Assembly (NCBI GenBank): GCA_030760725.1
Contig: JASWHV010000009.1
Span: 108,139,854-108,203,853, forward strand
Source: Neostapfia colusana
Lineage: Eukaryota > Streptophyta > Magnoliopsida > Poales > Poaceae
Length of the DNA stretch: 64,000 nt
Direction: 5' to 3'
Shown here: positions 1 through 11,700 of the stretch, in pieces
Layout of the letters: each line of letters opens with the position of its first letter
How positions within the stretch are numbered: the stretch's first letter is position 1
Program-made: the position numbers and the translations under genes
The notes under the pieces: model-generated
Seen by the model: only the letters and a program-made list of their open reading frames with translations
Databases searched by the model: none
What the model was told of the DNA's origin: nothing

Positions 1-12
1 GAACACTTCAAC

Positions 13-381
13 CTACATTATAGGAGGATCCTTCATAAACTTTGGTTGTATAGCTTCAAACATCTCATCCATCCTATCAACCCCCGTGTTATAATCATTT
101 TCCTCTTCCACTTCTTGTACAGTTTGAGATGTTGTCTCGCCATGGAAGGTCCACACCTCATAATGTGGCATGTAACTGTTTCGACACAAGTGTATCGAGA
201 CCGTCATTTTGTCCAAAAACTTGGTATTCCGACATTTCGTACATGGGCACCGCACCTTACCGATCATTGACAATGAAAAAGCTCGATCTACAAAAGCATC
301 TATCTTGGCGAACCACTAATCTGAGTGACCACCAGAACTGTTCTTCCAACCGGTATACATCTAACTACGGTCCTCACCTAT
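13..381 (-). pseudogene. TNP2-type CACTA transposase, N-terminal fragment (broken)
   Basis: The minus-strand translation matches the Transpos_assoc domain that opens plant En/Spm TNP2 transposases, with the Cys pattern RCPCTKCRN followed by HLCRNSYMPHYEVWTFHGE. The sister copy at 41222-41848 has an ATG and an open frame, so lesions here can be read directly: the start codon is ATA (79-81), a Trp codon in the first exon has become TAG, and a Glu codon has also become TAG just before the FAKIDAFVDRAF segment. The frame then runs to a stop at position 13. In the intact family this DNA-binding, zinc-ribbon-like region precedes the Transposase_21 catalytic domain, which would lie to the left of the window. 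This copy is not functional. Confidence 0.75.
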
Positions 382-485
382 GTTTGAGTCTATAGTTTAA
401 TGTTAAGGAAATTATAGTTACTTTATAATTTATTTATGTCACGGCCCTACATCTATTGGAAATGATAGGTTCTAAATAACCCCAA

Positions 486-678
486 GAGTGATCGAGAGGA
501 ACGTGCTTATGACAAGACACGGGGTCTAGATTCAGACGAAATTTTGGCAGCATGACTCCGCTGTTCTCCAACTGCACGCTCGAAAATGGTGCAACAGAGA
601 ACATTAGGGTTACGCTGTCAAAACTACGTCCAAATCTAGACCCCGTGTCTCATCATAAGCACGCCCTCTCGGTCACTC
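486..678. repeat. Imperfect inverted repeat, about 82-bp arms, inside element A
   Basis: The arm at 486-568 is complementary to the arm at 597-678, with a 28-base spacer. Both arms carry the core ACACGGGGTCTAGAT on opposite strands. The same structure recurs in element D around 41950-42145, so it predates the duplication of the two elements. It lies upstream of the transposase start, in the presumed leader or promoter side. Confidence 0.7.
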
Positions 679-1429
679 CTAGGCTGTTCAAAAAGGGACA
701 ATTCTGAACCTACACGCCTCACATGCGTAACACATGTGAGACGGGCCGGTTCAAAATGTGTGACACATATTGTATAGGTTTATGTCAATCTTCCATTTTT
801 GAGTCATTTAAAAGAGAAAGAGAGGAAAGAACGAGACAGAGAAGGAAAGAACGAGATAGAGAAGGAAAGAACGAGAGAGAGACAGAGAAGTGGGTCAGCC
901 GTCCTAAGTTATGCCCCAAGAGGCGGCGCGGCGGGGCGGCGGTGGCGGCGCGGCGGCAGGGCGGGGCGTGGCGGCGGGGAGGCGCGGCGGCAGGGCGAGG
1001 CGGGGAGCCCTGATCGGCCGACTAGTCAGACGACTAGTTTTATAGTCACCCTGATCGCGTTGTTGTTCCTGATCGACTGTCAGCGACCGGTATGGACGAC
1101 TAACCGCGACTTAGCGTCCCAGCGTAGGATGCAAGGAGCGTGGCTTAGCATCCAAACGGGTGGCGCGCATAGCGGCGACACCAACAAGTGCTTGGTGTCC
1201 TCACCTGTCTTGTTCGCCTCAGTGTTGGCCTCGACGGTTATCATACTAATTACTGTCCTACTATCGTTCTAAATAACATATTATAATGCTCTCATAACGG
1301 TGTATATAGCTAATTAACCATCATGAACCAAATATTTACACTCAATTTTATAACATTTTTAAAATAAATAATAAAATTAAAAATTATAATTAATAAATGA
1401 ACGCACTAAATAATATACAAAAAGAATTC

Positions 1430-1790
1430 ACAGGCGCCTCGATTTTTCAAACACAGGCGGTCCGCAAAAAAAATGCGATTGTGATGATGAATGAAACAAT
1501 AACCGCATGTGATGACAAAACATCACAGGCGGATTTTAGCAAACAACCGCCTCGTTAAATACAATATTTTCTCAGGCGGCTATTAATAAAGAACCGCCTG
1601 TACTGTTACAAACTTCACAGACGGTTCTTAATAAAACACCACCTGGGTAAATACATGATTTTCACGGGCGGCCATTAATAATGAACCGCCTGTACTGGAT
1701 CAAACATCACAAGCAGTTTTTAATGAAGAGCCGCCTGGGTAAAGTCATTGTTTTCACACGTTGCTATTAATTAAAAACTGCCTGTGATGC
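1430..1790. repeat. Left subterminal repeats of CACTA B
   Basis: Copies of CAGGCGG and its complement CCGCCTG recur every 30-50 bases, often as inverted pairs such as AGGCGGCTATTAATAAAGAA followed by CCGCCTG. In CACTA elements such subterminal arrays are binding sites for the element's own TNPA-like protein. The outermost repeats overlap the left arm of the inverted repeat at 1763-2090. Confidence 0.8.
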
Positions 1791-2090
1791 TGATAAGCTT
1801 CTGTCAAGCTAATCCCTTAACAGCAAGCTCTTGTAGATGCAAGTAATACCCGGGAATCATCATTAGGATTGTCGAAAGCTTTAATTGAAGCCTGACGATA
1901 CGTTGGAAGGATTTTCCCATATCGTCAAATAGATGGGAAAATCCTTCCAAGATATCGTCAGGCTTCAATTGAAGCTTTCAACAATCTAAATGATGAGTCA
2001 CGGGTGTTACTTGCATCTTCAAGAGCTTGCTGTGAAGGGATTAGCTTGACAGGAGCTTATCAGCATCACAGACGGTTCTTAATTAATAGC
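1763..2090. repeat. Long inverted repeat (160-bp arms, 8-base loop) built from a CLASSY-like exon
   Basis: The arm at 1763-1922 pairs with 1931-2090 without any gap; I count 16 mismatches in 160 positions, about 90 percent identity. The loop is 1923-1930. The inner 126 bases of the right arm (1932-2057) are the SNF2 coding fragment described separately; the outer part is CACTA subterminal repeat. A transcript from either strand would fold into a long, nearly perfect hairpin. It lies about 330 bases beyond the stop of the transposase gene and in its direction of transcription. Confidence 0.9.
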
Positions 2091-2341
2091 AGCCTTCAAC
2101 AACATGAAAAGTGGAACCTATCTATTGGAAGACAAGCCATCAGCATCATAGGTCAGAAGAAATTAGTATACACATATAATTTGATAACTTATGGAACAGG
2201 TGAAGGTGATAAATATAATAGGCAAGCCGAAAAGGATCACTTGTCCAAATTAGTCTTCTCTACAGAAGATAAATTTAATAATGTTCGAAACATGCTATCT
2301 AAAGCTGAAATGGAGCATTGTTCTAAGTTGATTTCAGAGGA
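1932..2341 (+). pseudogene. Captured CLASSY/DRD1-like SNF2 helicase C-terminal fragment
   Basis: The open frame contains two recognisable pieces of the helicase-C lobe of the plant-specific CLSY/DRD1 subfamily of SNF2 proteins. The first (1932-2057) carries motif V as SRACCEGISLTGA; the second (about 2112-2341) carries a motif VI remnant, GRQAIS then IGQKK, followed by VYTYNLITYGTGEGDKY, then QAEKDHLSKLVFS. In place of the normal link between motifs V and VI there is subterminal repeat sequence (2058-2093) and degenerate sequence, and the expected RAYR before IGQKK is partly deleted. CLSY and DRD1 proteins recruit Pol IV or assist Pol V in RNA-directed DNA methylation. The fragment has no N-terminal lobe and cannot encode an enzyme. 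Which member it came from is uncertain; CLSY3/4-like is my best guess from memory of the family. Confidence 0.72.
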
Positions 2342-2415
2342 TACAAATATATACAATATATATCATACATTTTTTCAGAATTAACATCTTCTCGCATATA
2401 GGGTTTCAAATCCTT

Positions 2416-5400
2416 TTAAATGCTTCTCTCTACGCGCTTGATATTTTCTGGTTCAGTGAAAAGGTACATCTCTTCATACTGATTATATTCCTCTTCATTA
2501 TCTCCCACATTCTCAACCCCAACAATATTTTTCTTTCTAGAAACAACTATTTGCATCTTCTCAGTTCCTGGATCTTGTACATAAAAAACTTGTGCAACAC
2601 GATCGGCGAGAACCCACGGCTCATCTTTATAACCCACTTTGTTCAAGTCTACCAGTGTCAGCCTGTAGTTGTCCACTTTCACACCATCAGGATGTTTGAC
2701 CCATTAGCACTTAAATACATGCATTACCATTCTTTCGCCATAATTGAGTTCCCATATTTCGTCTATGAACCCAAAGTATGTGGTCTTCTTCCCTTGTAGA
2801 TCATAAGCCTCTATACGAACACCACTATTTTGTGCAACACTCTTACCGTCTTTTTCCTTGGTGTAAAATGTGTAACCATTGATGCCATATGCTTGCCATG
2901 ATGTCACCAAAGCAGATGGGTCAGAAGCTAACTTCTTTATTGTTGCCTCTTCTATAGATTTTCCGTATGGTATATTTTTATTTATTAACCATTCAGTGAA
3001 ATGTCTTCTGTGCTCTTTCATAATCCAGTCCTCTCTGCGGCCTTGGTTTTTTGTGCGAAGCTCAATTTGGTGTTCCTCGATGTACAACTCAACTATTGCG
3101 AGCTGTTGTAGTACACCAAAATGTGCAGCGTGTACTAATTTGTAATCGTGAACCATAAAAGTTTTCTTACCCACTTTGCCTCTCCCACATAGTCTACCCT
3201 CATGTACTGGTATAGGTACACCTATCCGCTTTCCATCTTTGATGTAATCAGCGCAACACTCAATCACTTCTTCAATGGTGTATCCTTTCATAATTGAACC
3301 CTCTAGGTGAGCACGGTTCCGCACATAACCTTTTAATACTCCTAAATATCTCTCCAACGGAAACATATGATGTAAATATAGTGACCCCAATGCTTTTATC
3401 TGATCAACAAGATGTATGATTAGGTATACTTGCATATCAAAAAAGAAAGGTGGGAAACACATCTCAAGCTTACACATAGTCTCGATAATGTACGTTTTCA
3501 AATAGTCTAAGTCTTCACGTGCTATCACCTTTTGCGATACTGCATTGAAGAAGTAACACAAACGTGTGATGACAACTTTTATATGCTCAGGCTCGATGAC
3601 CCTTATTGCAATGGCAAGGAACACTGTCATCATCATGTGACAGTCATGAGAATTATAGCCGAATAAAGACAAGTCTTTCATCGAGACTAGTTTGCAGATA
3701 TTGGATGAGAAACTCGTGGGCACTCTGATCCCACGCAAGCATTCGCAAATTGCCCTTTTCTCTTGTAGTGTCAAGTTGTAGCTGGCTGGGGGAAGGTAAT
3801 GCTTCCCGTTCGCCTTTTCTACCGGGTGAAGCTCTGGTCTCATATCAATATTTAGTAGATCCATACATGATTTTAATCCATCCTTTGTTTTCCTCGACAT
3901 GTCCAGCAAGGTCCCAATGATGCTGTCAAATACATTCTTTGTAACGTGCATCAAATTAATACTATGGCAAAATTCCAGGTTCTTCTAATACGGAAGATAC
4001 CTGAAAAATTGATTGTTTCTTGAAAGTCATGTCAGTTGTATCATCCAAAGATGTAGTTTTCTTCCTCTTTGTTCCTTTACATTTTTTGCCCTTACCGAAA
4101 GTAATATGAATGTTCTTGACCATTTCAAACATGAGTTTTCCACTGTAAGGTTTTGGTGCAGTATCTTTTTCGATTTTGTAATCAAATTGTTCTTTCCTCT
4201 TCCTATACTTGTGTGTATCTGTCAAGAACCGCCGGTGTCTCATGTACACCATCTTTCTAGATTAAGTGAGGTATAAAAATCCAGTTCCATCCACGAAAAT
4301 TACACAACCTTTCTTCCCTTCCATTTATCCCGATAATGTAAACAGTCCGGGATAATCATGCATGGTAACGAATATGATTGCTCTTAGAGTGAAATACTCC
4401 TGCTTGTACTCATCCCATGTACGTACTCCTTCATTCTACAATTTCGCTATATCTTCCATTAAAGGTTCCAAGAACACATCAATTTCGATGTCGGGTTGTT
4501 TCGGACCTTGGATAAGAACAGATAACAAAATATATTTTCTTTTGTGACACAACCACGTTGGTAAGTTGTACATCGTTAAGACCACGGGCCATGTGCTGTG
4601 TATGCTCCTTTTTTCACCAAACGGATTCATTCCGTCTGTACTCAAGGCAAACCTTACATTTCTGATTTCCTTTGCAAATTCTGGATATTGAACATCAATA
4701 TTTTTCCACTGGGTTGCATCACCAAGGTGTCGAATATGTTTTTCATTCTTCTTGCGTTGCTCAGAATGCCAACGCATAAGTTTAGCGTCCCTAGGGTTTG
4801 AGAACAAATGCTTCAAGCGATCAATTACTGGAAGGTACCACATCACCAAGGCAGGAAATTTTCTCTTATTCTTCCCGTGCATCTTCAGAAGTATCATCAT
4901 CGTCACCTTCAGGACCAATAATAAACTTCTTATTCTTCTGAGACTTATTCATGTTGGTAACATACTGGTGATTGTAGTCCTTCTTGTATCTACTAACACC
5001 GTATATGGGGCATCTAGTTGCGAGCTCATGCTATTTGCGATATAGAATACAATGGTTCATACAAGCGTGTATTTTTGTCACACCTAGTGCCATCGGGCAA
5101 ATAAGTTTATTTGCTTTATAAGTGCTTCTGGGCAGTTTATTGGGATTTATAAAAATTTCTGCCAAAAGATTCAAAAGATCAGAGAAACTACAATCGGACC
5201 ATCCGTGTGTGGCTTTCAACTTTAGTAGTTCTAGGACTGCACGCAATGGAGTAAACTCTTTATCACAACCCTTTGATTCATCGTATAAAAGCTCCGTCGC
5301 TGTATTCTGCAATGTCTCCATTTTACTTAAACATTTGCTTGCTCCCATAGAAGTCAATACATGTGGTTCAATGTGGCGCAACATCTCCTCACAATCAAAC

Positions 5401-5744
5401 TCATCATCATCATCACCATCTTGATTGTCACTACCATCATCGATATGAACATTATCGTCATCTGAACCTCACTTATCACCTTTATCAACTTCATGTGTAT
5501 CTAACTCACCATGCTCTGTCCATATTGTGTAGTTTTCTTTCAAACCTCTTTTCACCAAATGAGATTGGATTACTATAGTATCTATCCAAGCAATCTTATT
5601 TTCGCACTCGATACATGGACATAATATGTCATATCTCTTTTGTATCCTCGCATGTCTCTTGGATGCTTCAATAAAATTTGCAACATTTTGAATGTACATC
5701 AGATCAGGTCTTGGCATATTATACATCCAAGCTCGACGATCCAT
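2416..5744 (-). pseudogene. TNP2-type CACTA transposase of element B (broken by stops)
   Basis: Reading the minus strand from an ATG at 5744, domains appear in the usual TNP2 order: Transpos_assoc (MDRRAWMYNMPRPD, with the CPCIECEN Cys cluster), a TNP2 N-terminal region (5384-5031), Transposase_21 (4918-3962, with STDGMNPF, TWPVVLTMYNLPTWLC and VYMRHRRFL), DUF4218 (from 3954, with HYLPPASYNLT and FPLERYLGVLKGYVRNRA) and DUF4216 (about 3000-2416). The frame is cut at 5469, 5031, 4436 and 2704, the last a TAA replacing the Gln expected between FKC and WVKHPDGV, and there is frame loss around 4250-4430. The protein would have cut and rejoined CACTA ends in the nucleus. It is divergently paired with the second gene of the element, and the captured SNF2 hairpin lies directly behind its stop. 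Confidence 0.85.
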
Positions 5745-6251
5745 GCTTCAATAACAAAATATATCATTTAATAATAGAATTTTTTGGTGTGTTTATACTA
5801 AAATAATTAACCTAAAGAAATTACTATGCATTTCAACTAGATAATTTGCACCACTGTAAAGTAAAAATTTGTTTGAGGATTTTTGGAGCTTTCTACAAAG
5901 AGTAATGCATTTTTGAAGTTGGGCTTATTCATAAAACATTTCATCGAACATGTGATGTTCTTGTATTCATTTTCAACCTTTAATCCTTCAAATCTACTTC
6001 TTTTTCTACAAAATTCATGGAGGAGCTCAAGGGGAGGCTCAACTACATCTTCTCTGCAATGGAAACTCAACAAAAGGGGGTGAGGTTGGATCCAAACTCA
6101 ATAAAATGAAACTAAAAACAGGACAACAAACTCAATAAAGTGGAAGAAGATGCATTTTCTAACCTTTTCTCTATTTGAAGCTTGATCAACTAAAGAAGAA
6201 GCCTTTTCTAACCAAATTTGGCAGCCTGACGGCGTCGCTAGAAAACTCCTG

Positions 6252-6290
6252 GGTTAGGTTTTTTGCGGTGCCCGAGGGGCCCTTTATATA
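6252..6290 (-). promoter_or_regulatory. TATA box and start of leader of the CACTA B transposase gene
   Basis: On the minus strand TATATAAA (6290-6283) is followed about 20 bases later by AAAAAACCTAACCC and then by GACGCCGTCAGGCTGCCAAA. The same order with the same wording occurs on the plus strand at 7848-7925, ahead of the second gene, so this is one half of an inverted promoter pair. The start codon at 5744 is about 500 bases downstream. Confidence 0.6.
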
Positions 6291-6324
6291 GGCGAGGGTT
6301 TTCACAGTTAGTTTTTAACTACTG

Positions 6325-7840
6325 CAGAGGCGGTTGTTTCTAAAGACCGCCTCTGATAAAGGCCAGAGCTTGTTCTTCAGTTTTCTTTTCCCTTGCTTCT
6401 TTTTATTTAGATGCCAATATAAATACTCAAACACATATAGATTCTGCAAATTGAGTCCAAATTCGATGATTCTTTTTTCTATATTCTTTAAAAATTAATA
6501 TCTACCACCTGGACCAAATATTTTAAAATTTGTATAGCTAACATTTGTAATGTTTAGTAAATATCAAATTAATTTATATTCACATATTCTTCACATTTTT
6601 TATATCTCCTAAAATAAGATCTTTCACTGAAATTGGTTTGTATGAACATATTTGTCTTCATTATACATGCATGAATTTCGGTCATTTTTAAAGCATTCTA
6701 ACATGTCAAAAATTAAATTATCTATCTTTCTAATCAAATGCTTATATACATATGAGGCATTCTTCAAATTTTGAACACACATTGATTCAAAAAAATTATA
6801 AAAATCTGAAAAAATCATAGAGGTTGGTATGATGACTACAAAGTCCCATTGAAAAATTCAATTGAAAAATCATTATATTCATGAAGATAAAAAATGACAA
6901 ATAAATAGTATTATTTGCTTTTTATGTTCTGATCATCTTCAAAGGTTTTACCAAGTGACATTTAATGGGAACCTTTAATACTAAACCATATTACAAGAAA
7001 GTGGAATTTGGCTTTTTAAAAGGCCCCTCATTTTAATCTAAAAAATTAATTAAGTTTAAATAAAGATCTTCTCAGGCGGTTGGTACTGATAAACCGTCTG
7101 ACAGAAGTCCTTTCCTCAGGCGGTTATTTAGTAATAACCGATTGAGGTAAAATATTTAGATTCCAATGTAAATACTCAAACATGTATAGATTCTGCAAAT
7201 TGAGTCCAAATTCGATGATTCTTTTTTCTATATTCTTGAAAAATTAATATATACCACGTGGACCAAAATATTATAAAACTTGTATAGCTAAAATTTTTAA
7301 TATTTTGGTAAATATAAAATTAATTTATATTCACATATTCATCACATTTTTTGTATCTCCTAAAAAAGGATCTTTCACTGAAATTGGTTTGTATGAACAT
7401 ATTTGTTTTTATTATACATGCATGAATTTTGGTAATTTTTTAAAGCAATCCAACATGTCAAAATTCAGAAAAAATTATAAAAATCTGAAAAAATCATAGA
7501 GGTTGGTATGATGACTACAAAGTCCCATTGAAAAATTCAATTAAAAATCATTATATTCATCAAGATAGAAAAATGATAAAAAACCAATGTTATTTGTTTT
7601 TTATGTTCTGATCTATTTCAAAGGTTTTACCAAGTGACATTTAATGGGAACCTTTAATACTAAACCATATTGCAATAAAAGTGGAATTTGTCTTTTTAAA
7701 AGGCCCCTCCTTTCCCCAAGCGGTTATTCAGTAATAAACGCTTGAGGAAAAGACATCTTCGCAGGCGGTTGGTAATGAATAACCGCCTGAGGGAAGTCCT
7801 TTCCTTAGGCGGTTATTACTTAAGAACCGCCTACGAAGAT
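6325..7840. repeat. Internal CAGGCGG repeats and 0.6-kb direct duplication between the two CACTA genes
   Basis: AGGCGGTT and its complement AACCGCCT occur as inverted pairs at about 6330-6355, 7074-7145 and 7720-7835. Between them an AT-rich segment is present twice in direct orientation, about 6406-7029 and 7155-7709; the first copy has about 70 extra bases near 6700-6780. These are the same motifs as the subterminal arrays of element B, placed between the TATA boxes of the two divergent genes. No coding sequence is seen here. Confidence 0.75.
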
Positions 7841-7847
7841 AGATGTT

Positions 7848-7925
7848 TCTATATATAGCGTTCGACTTCCTTGGAAAAACCTAACCCGGACAAAATCACT
7901 TAGACGCCGTCAGACTGCCAAAATT
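7848..7925 (+). promoter_or_regulatory. TATA box and start of leader of the second CACTA B gene
   Basis: TCTATATATAGC at 7848 is followed by GGAAAAACCTAACCCGGA (7873-7890) and GACGCCGTCAGACTGCCAAA (7903-7922). The block mirrors the transposase promoter at 6252-6290. A GC-rich, probably untranslated leader (7926-8270) follows, ahead of the first recognisable coding exon at 8762. Confidence 0.55.
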
Positions 7926-8761
7926 TCATTTGCCGCCAAATCTTCGCCGCCCTCGCCACCGAGCTTCGCCCTCACCGCCGAGCTTCGCCGTCATCGCCGA
8001 GCTTGCCGAATTTCGACCTCGCCGCTTCCTTCCCTTCCTTCCTGGCACGCCGAGCTTTACCCTCACCGTTTCCTTCCCTTCCTTCCAGTCATTAGGCCAA
8101 GCTTTGACCTTGTCGCCAGGTACGCTGCCGCTTCCTTCCCTCCTCCGTCCCCGTGTCGCCTCCCTCCTTGCCCTTGCCGTCGGCAAAGTCATGTCCTCGC
8201 CGCCGCTGCACCCTAGATTTTCTCAAACCCTAGGTTCCTATCTAATTTTCATTAATCAAAGTTTTTGAACACGCAACAAAGGCAAATGAAGATTGTAGGT
8301 CATATGAAGATCGACAATGAAGATTGTAGGTCATATGTTATCTCTTACCTACAGAGTAGTTACCTTGTTTTGACAAAAAAACAGCAGGAAGATTATTTTT
8401 TGAAAAAAAATTAACTTCTAAACTTTCCCCCGTTTAAAGCATTTACAATTATAGTATAAAGCAAAGAACCATGCAATGCAACTTGAAATAGAACATGAAG
8501 ATGGAAGCATTATCAGCCCAACTTTGTTTCCTTGTTGGTTTAAGACTTGTCATTTCAGTATGCTCATGCACAATTCCTTACTGATTGTGGTGCCTCACTT
8601 AATATCTATTATCATAATATTTCCCCTATGTATTAGTATTTTGCCTCTTCTTCTCATGGTTTATGCTATATAAGTGGGACATATTTCCTCTGCGTGCTAG
8701 AGCATTTATTTTTATAGCTTTCATTGAAGTGGGACATATTTTTTGTCTTATTAGTTCTAGA

Positions 8762-11700
8762 ATGGAAAGCTCTAAGAAGACTGTTGCTGGTAGTAACAAT
8801 GAAGAAGACAATATGGAGTTTAGTGGCTCCAGCAGTTCAGGCTCCTTTCACTGTCCATCGGATCCTTTTCCAAATATAATAATTAAAAAGATTTCAGAGG
8901 ATTTTGACCCAGAATATGATCCTGCCGACGAGGTATGGATCACATATCTTAACTCCAACAGTTTAAGTTAATGTTGGTTGTCAAGTATATGAAGTATTAT
9001 AATTCTTTTCTAACTAGCTTAATCGCGAAGACAACGAGGTGACTTCGGCTCCTAAAACTGTATAAGGTTCTCCAATGGTTTCACTGAAGCAAAAACGAGG
9101 GCAACGAGGTCACAATAAGGGTACATTGAACCGCATCATATACATAACAAGTGTCAGTCCAAGTGGGATTCCCCAAGAACCACTAGACTCAGTTGCAAAG
9201 TACCGAAATGCATCCAGTTGTCTTGTTAGAGAGCTCGTGCCGATCACAACCAAGAATTGGAGAAAATTACCTGAAGAGAACAAGAATGAGTTGTGGGAGA
9301 GGATAAAGAAACAATTCAAGTTCCCGAAAGGCACATAAGAAGCTGTTAAGAAAGCAACATTGATCTCCTACGACAAGAAGTTTCGCAGCTGCAATAGTGA
9401 AATGAATGCTTATGTTAAGGCTGATAAGGTCCCTTGCCTGAAGAAAATGGGAAAAATCACACAAGCTCAGTGGAAAGAATTTTTTTGTCAAAAGACCACA
9501 CCTGATGCTAAATCCCTAAGTGCAAGTAGGTCAGAGCTTACCAAAAAGAACAAATACCATCATCGCTTGGGATCTGCTGGATATGCACCCAAAGTTCAGA
9601 AATGGAATAAGATATTAGAGGAAACTACCAGTAAGGGCAATCCTCACCCGTTAGAAGGCTGCGATGAGAGAACTCGGTGGTGGGTCTTTGCTCGGTCAGG
9701 TTTGACCAGCGACAGCAAACTTAAAAAGCCCAACTCTGTGAACAAAGTGGAGCCAAAATTGAAAGAAGTAATTGAAAAACAACAGAAGGGTCTCTTCAAG
9801 CCAAAGAGGGAGAATGACCAACTTACCGCTATCCTAGGAAACCCTGAACATAGTGGACGGGTTCGAGAAATCTCTTCACAGATGTCCTAGAGAGATGGTT
9901 TCCCGAAGGATCAAGAGTCATATAGAAGATGTGACAAGTTCAAGAAAACTCTTGATGAAACGATTGCTCAAAAGGTCAAACAAAATGTGCAAGAAATAAT
10001 GGATCAACTTATACAATCGGGACAGTTAGTGACACCGAGTACAACGATGGTTCCCGTGGCAAAGGAGCATTTGGTATCCCCAACTTCCTACCCTAGCAGC
10101 GTAGGTTTTGTGCCAGACTCAGGGTCCCATACGTTCGTTGTCGATGATATTTTTAATGATAGATCTTGTTGTCTTCTTGTCCCGATCGGTAGAGCAGGCA
10201 ACAAAACTAAACAGGTTGCCACTGCTACGGCAAAGCCTGATCTTGACTTCAACGGCAATGAACATCCGTTGTATTATGCTGCGGTGCAAGTTCTTCATAT
10301 CATTGATAATGATTATGAAGATTATGAAATAGACCACATCACACATGAGGGGATCACGACTGTGGGGTTGGCTGTCAATCAATTAATCCTTTGGCACCGA
10401 TGCGATATCCTGTTGGATGATGAGCCAATGTCTAGCCCCGTCTTATCTCAAAAGACTGACACCCCGTCTTCTAAGCCGAAAGTCCAAGATGATCCACTCC
10501 CGCTATGTCTCAGCAAGGATGATACTAACCTTGCTAGTGAAGATAACAAAGAGCAACTAGTTGAACAATAGCTTGAAACAGTACCAGATGAAGCTGCTGG
10601 TAGTATAGAGCAACCAGTTGAGCAACTTCCGACGACTACTCCTCGATCATCAGTGCCTATAAAAGTTAGATCATACAAAAATAAGAAACCTTCATCAGAA
10701 GTGTCAAAGTATTTGGAAAATCTGAAGGAAAATATTGTAAAATCAAATGCATCTCGTTCTTCACATGAGCCAGCAGTAGAAGATATTGAGGAGTGGGAAG
10801 AAGACGGTGTCATATATAATGGGCAAACGGCTTTAGTTAAACCAGGAGTTCCAATATACAAGATTAATGATGTTCCTCCTGGATATGAGAATGGGAAGTC
10901 ATTTATGACATCGATACAACTAAGCAAACAACCTTTGTCGCTCAGAAGAATGCACGAGTGGTACATGACTGCCAGCACGAAATATGAACTTTCTTACGCC
11001 ACATTTATTGTGCCAAAAGATGCATTATAGAGCATTGAATCAGAAAAACGAGGCCTTCTCTTTGAAGATCTACATAGCCTTTTCTATCGAGGCATGCTCG
11101 AAATCAACCTGCTACTCATCTGGTGTTTGTAAGTCCCTCTAATATTTCAAATTTGCTTTTCTTAATACACCGATACACATGTCATGAGATTATAACAATT
11201 CCAAACTATTTCAATAGGATGCAATACATGGATAATAAAAAGCTGGATAACAAGACAGGTATCCTTGACCCTACAATGATTGCAAAGTCCCAATTCGACT
11301 TTCAAGTGGATCGGAAGTCTTCTAAGTACAAGCACCTAAAAAAAGAATTTGACAAAACAATCGCAAAAGAAAAGAAGGATAAAAGGTTAAGTATTGCAAC
11401 TTACATAGGACGTGCCATGTTTAACTTTGTCAGAGATGGCAAGGACTTCGTGAAGGCTCCGTACCACTTCAAGTAAGTTTGACATATGACATTGAAATAG
11501 CAATTATTGCTAATTGTTAACTTAGCACGTGTGTTTGTATGTGTGCAGTACCCAATACATAATGATCTTCATCAAGCCAATGCAGGGTTTGACAACGGTC
11601 TTGGACTTGGCTGATTACACACCAGATCGTTACAAAGATTTCCTTTCCATTTTGAAACTGTACGGTTATTCGATACTTTTAATTTACACACATTTAAAAT

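Larger units (their letters stand above)
1..1412 (-). mobile_element. CACTA element A, partial (D-family copy, left part outside window)
   Basis: This stretch matches 41465-42890 of element D along its whole length, including the transposase start, an inverted repeat, a GA-rich tract and a GC-rich block. Similarity stops at about 1412-1425, where the CAGGCGG repeats of element B begin. The TTACGACGG subterminal repeats and the CACTA ends seen in D are not present here, so only an internal part is visible. Beyond the transposase fragment the interval has no convincing gene; ORFs in 720-1270 are low-complexity Arg/Gly-rich translations. Confidence 0.7.

Noticed and set aside
723..1272. ORFs of 96-157 codons partly shared with 42190-42753
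   Set aside because: They are low-complexity Arg/Gly/Glu translations of GA- and GC-rich leader sequence; sharing is explained by the common origin of elements A and D.
2004..2384. Possible intact small gene of 126 codons
   Set aside because: It is a fragment of the SNF2 helicase-C lobe with transposon repeat sequence in its middle and no complete domain.
7930..8268. 112-codon plus-strand ORF (Pro/Ser-rich)
   Set aside because: It sits in the GC-rich leader between the TATA box and the first recognisable exon of the CACTA B second gene and has no domain.
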